Shown here: one piece after another, positions 7,201 to 7,728 of the stretch | Layout: each line of letters begins with the position of its first letter | How positions within the stretch are numbered: position 1 is the stretch's first letter | Source: Bacillota bacterium | GTDB taxonomy: Bacteria; Bacillota; Clostridia; Christensenellales; CALWSW01 | NCBI GenBank assembly: GCA_023402915.1 | Contig: JAEYFO010000024.1 | Location: 1 to 7,728 of the forward strand | Direction: 5' to 3' | Length of the DNA stretch: 7,728 nucleotides | The notes under the pieces: model-generated | Databases searched by the model: none | The model's input: the letters and a program-made list of their open reading frames with translations, nothing else | What the model was told of the DNA's origin: nothing | Program-made: the position numbers and the translations under genes

Positions 7201-7398
7201 GCGCTGGGCGTGGCGCTCCATCAGTTCGTCGTGCGCACGGCCGAGGTGAGCATGGTCATGTTCTATCGAGGCGTGAACCCGATGAGCTTCGTCAATTCCG
7301 CAGCGATGACGCTCCTATTCTCGCTGCTGGTGAATTTTGCGGTGCATTTCCGCCTCAAGAAGGTCAGCATGGTCGAATCCATGAAGGCCGTCGAATAA
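4237..7398 (+). CDS. FtsX-like ABC permease with extracytoplasmic coiled-coil hairpin
   Basis: A 1053-residue membrane protein starting one base after the ATPase stop, so translation is probably coupled (GGAAAGGA at 4217-4224 is rather far upstream). It is a duplicated FtsX unit. The first half has TM1 (about 19-36), an extracytoplasmic MacB-like globular region (about 40-243), a long coiled coil (about 245-498), then TM2 (about 525-545), TM3 (573-597) and TM4 (621-640). The second half has TM5 (about 694-713), a second extracytoplasmic domain (716-918), then TM6 (922-942), TM7 (973-995) and TM8 (1019-1037). The conserved cytoplasmic FtsX stretches EEQRTQIGTLKALGF (550-564) and ERLREIATIKVLGF (950-963), which couple to the ATPase, are present in both halves. 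The coiled coil carries xxxLxxG heptads like those of YhgE/Pip-type proteins. Such permeases are common in Bacillota, usually without assigned function. Handling of an envelope substrate, or transmission of ATPase motion to a wall enzyme, are inferences only. Confidence 0.93.
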   Translation: MKALWKDIFRTIRRTWTRFLAIFAIVTLSVGFLAGLSASAPDMKETADDYYDRTNLMNVRVQSTLGLTDEDVSAIEAVEGVALAYPYWALDVMADGPAGEQVVHLMTLPQEAINTPELTEGRWPQAADEIVLDASKHASTAALGEKVTLGEKNDADTLDRLTVREFTVVGYATSSQYVNFERGSSSIGDGKIRYYGYVLPEVFDMEFYTNIDILLDGAEALNSYSTANDDLADSAISRLEAIAPAREQARYDQIMSDAKQELADAQAELDEKSQEAEEKLADAAQKIEDAKADIADGEQQLADGKKELEKGEKEYADQKKKFDQGIADGKKQLEESQKQLDENKQQLETQEAALAESEQQLEALNGQIAQLIAAGQSEQAAALQAQADSAGAQLAAGKQQLEEGKAQLEAAQQQIDDGWTSWNTQKTEGEKALKKARKQLDDGRQELSDAQQKIDDGKQQLEEGEAEYNDKKQEADEKIADAQRQIDDAQKELDDLEMPEWYVKGREVLPGNSDFSDDADRVSAVAQVFPVFFFLVAALVCLTTMTRMVEEQRTQIGTLKALGFDRRQIAVKYLFYALTAAVLGCVVGLSVGFVLFPTVIFKAYGILYVMPDVIAPFRWDTALLCGVPAVLVCAVAAWSACSRALREVPAQLMRPKAPKAGKRIFLEKIPFLWKRMRFTSKVTARNLFRYKKRFFMTVLGIAGCTALLLTGFGLKNSIARMIPLQFDDIFHYDAVVVLPDDASDEVRGDVNAALDTNGSDRLFAAQRTVDVVRGKEQMTSVYLLVPESAEEFRSMVSLRERKGGAPLTLTDEGVILTEKMASKLSVSAGESITIDDGDRRVQAKVLGVTENYVYHYVYMTPALYESLYGKAPDMSYIYADLDDDSEQARDALSEKLISADALGVSFVTGLKEGFGDMIKSLDAIVLILIVCASLLAFVVLYNLTNININERLREIATIKVLGFFDNEVSAYVYRENVALTLIGTAAGLALGVALHQFVVRTAEVSMVMFYRGVNPMSFVNSAAMTLLFSLLVNFAVHFRLKKVSMVESMKAVE
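4969..5730 (+). other. Coding segment for an antiparallel coiled-coil hairpin (permease residues 245-498)
   Basis: Bounded by Pro244 and Pro499, the segment has large apolar residues every seven positions: 255, 262, 269, then 280 to 315 by sevens, then 326 to 361 by sevens, I368; and on the return arm A380, A387, 394 to 422 by sevens, 433 to 468 by sevens, 479, 486, 493. Each first-arm position plus its return-arm partner equals 748, and the 11-residue steps (269-280, 315-326; 422-433, 468-479) mirror each other exactly. The tip therefore falls at about Ala373-Gly375. Positions three after each core residue are mostly Gly, Ala or Ser, suggesting tight helix packing. Confidence 0.85.
5425..5628 (+). 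repeat. Identical 24-base direct repeats inside the coiled-coil region
   Basis: The 24 bases at 5425-5448 recur without mismatch at 5605-5628, exactly 180 bases (60 codons) apart, both encoding GKQQLEEG. A third copy with two mismatches is at 5221-5244 (GKKQLEES). They are in frame, so recombination between them would shorten or lengthen one arm without breaking the frame. Confidence 0.8.
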
Positions 7399-7406
7399 AA
7401 TAGCGC

Positions 7407-7442
7407 AAAAGCCCCGGGGAAGCGAAGTTCTCCGGGGCTTTT
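7407..7442 (+). terminator. Intrinsic terminator of the ABC operon
   Basis: A 14-pair stem (7407-7420 with 7429-7442, one G-T pair) has an eight-base loop, begins eight bases after the permease stop and ends in TTTT. The T-run is short, but the stem core of GC pairs is very stable. The A-rich left flank reads as T-rich on the other strand, so it may work in both directions. Confidence 0.85.
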
Positions 7443-7476
7443 GAAGAGGCGTCCGGCGGGAATTTTGAAAAGAGGC

Positions 7477-7507
7477 TTGACCTGAAGCCGGGTTGAGCTG
7501 GTATGCT
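7477..7507 (+). promoter_or_regulatory. Probable promoter of the DUF362-like gene
   Basis: TTGACC (7477-7482), 19 bases, TATGCT (7502-7507), with TG at 7499-7500 forming an extended -10 (TGnTATGCT). The spacing is long, but the extended -10 could compensate. Transcription would start near 7514, leaving a leader of about 140 bases before the start codon at 7656. Confidence 0.5.
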
Positions 7508-7518
7508 GAAAACGAAGG

Positions 7519-7609
7519 CTTCTCCCGGCCGGAAGAAGGGCGCGGGGCGGAAACGAAACCCGCGGGAAACAGAAAAAACAGCGAGTTTTCGCCTTTTGCG
7601 GAAACGCTG
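7519..7609 (+). other. Structured leader with two hairpins
   Basis: CTTCT (7519-7523) pairs with AGAAG (7534-7538), extended by CC/GG around a GGCC tip after one mismatch. A second, larger hairpin has CAGCG (7579-7583) paired with CGCTG (7605-7609), a two-base bulge, then 7586-7592 paired with 7598-7604 over a five-base loop. Neither is followed by T on the + strand, so they are not + strand terminators. I recognise no known riboswitch class. The second hairpin is preceded by six A, which on the opposite strand gives a hairpin followed by six T. Confidence 0.45.
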
Positions 7610-7655
7610 CAACGACCATAGAACTTGCGGAAAGTGCAGAAAGGATGAAAAACCA

Positions 7656-7728
7656 ATGAGCGCAACAGTGTATTTTTCCCGGACGATCACGCCGGAAGCG
7701 GTGCTTGAACTGTACCGCCGGGTGGGGA
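7656..7728 (+). CDS. N-terminal fragment of a probable DUF362-family protein (runs off the window)
   Basis: Twenty-four codons are visible, beginning MSATVYFSRTITPEAVLELY and continuing open to the window edge. A start of the form MSxVYFxxxITPExLxxLYxxxG is how many clostridial DUF362-domain proteins begin, which is the basis for the call. Those proteins often go on to carry 4Fe-4S ferredoxin motifs, but that part lies outside this window. AGAAAGGA (7638-7645) ends ten bases before the ATG, a slightly long but usable spacing. An upstream ATG at 7645 opens only a four-codon frame (MKNQ, stop TGA at 7657-7659) that overlaps this start. Gene presence is likely; the family assignment rests on recall of a short N-terminus. 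Confidence 0.6.
   Translation, partial: MSATVYFSRTITPEAVLELYRRVG

Noticed and set aside
4156..7221. Open frame of 1021 codons on the minus strand opposite the permease
   Set aside because: It is a by-product of the permease codon usage, which avoids the TTA, CTA and TCA codons that would give antisense stops. Its translation is Arg/His/Leu-rich low complexity with no family resemblance, and the sense frame has clear domains.
7446..7655. Riboswitch before the DUF362-like gene
   Set aside because: I looked for conserved cores of TPP, SAM, FMN, cobalamin, glycine, fluoride and preQ1 classes and saw none; only generic hairpins are present. A covariance-model search would be decisive.

Overview
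The window reads like a moderately GC-rich Bacillota genome, most likely an anaerobic Clostridia lineage. This is inferred from three things: a clostridial/bacillar-type pyruvate kinase with the extra C-terminal PEP-utiliser-like domain, strong GGAGG-type ribosome sites, and a two-gene MacB/FtsX-type ABC transporter whose permease carries a coiled-coil insert. The species cannot be named from the sequence. All genes are on the + strand.

Layout. Bases 1-187 hold no convincing gene; they contain the probable promoter and ribosome site of the first gene. 188-1456 encodes an exported, membrane-tethered CapA-family metallophosphoesterase-like protein with a Thr/Pro/Glu linker. A small hairpin and a 92-base gap separate it from pyruvate kinase (pyk, 1549-3288), which ends at a strong intrinsic terminator (3302-3343). 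The next gap (3289-3530) holds a near-consensus promoter (TTGACG, 16 bases, TATAAT) with AT-rich inverted repeats at the expected transcription start. That promoter drives a compact operon of an ABC ATPase (3531-4235) and, one base later, a 1053-residue FtsX-like permease (4237-7398), closed by a hairpin terminator (7407-7442). A promoter-like site and a roughly 150-base structured leader then precede the first 24 codons of a probable DUF362-family protein (7656 to the window edge).

How the genes relate. The ATPase and permease clearly form one transporter or mechanotransmission machine. The CapA-like protein and pyk look like independent housekeeping or envelope genes, and the CapA-like gene has no capB/capC beside it. 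I see no mobile element, CRISPR array, tRNA or rRNA gene, and no recognisable riboswitch.

The most notable structure is in the permease. Residues about 245-498 form a long coiled coil whose hydrophobic core positions are mirror-symmetric about residue 374: core pairs add up to 748, including both places where the heptad phase slips by four. This strongly predicts an antiparallel helical hairpin of roughly 18 nm projecting outside the cell. Permeases of this general kind are known in Bacillota but mostly lack an assigned function. Nothing else in the window points to a wholly new system.
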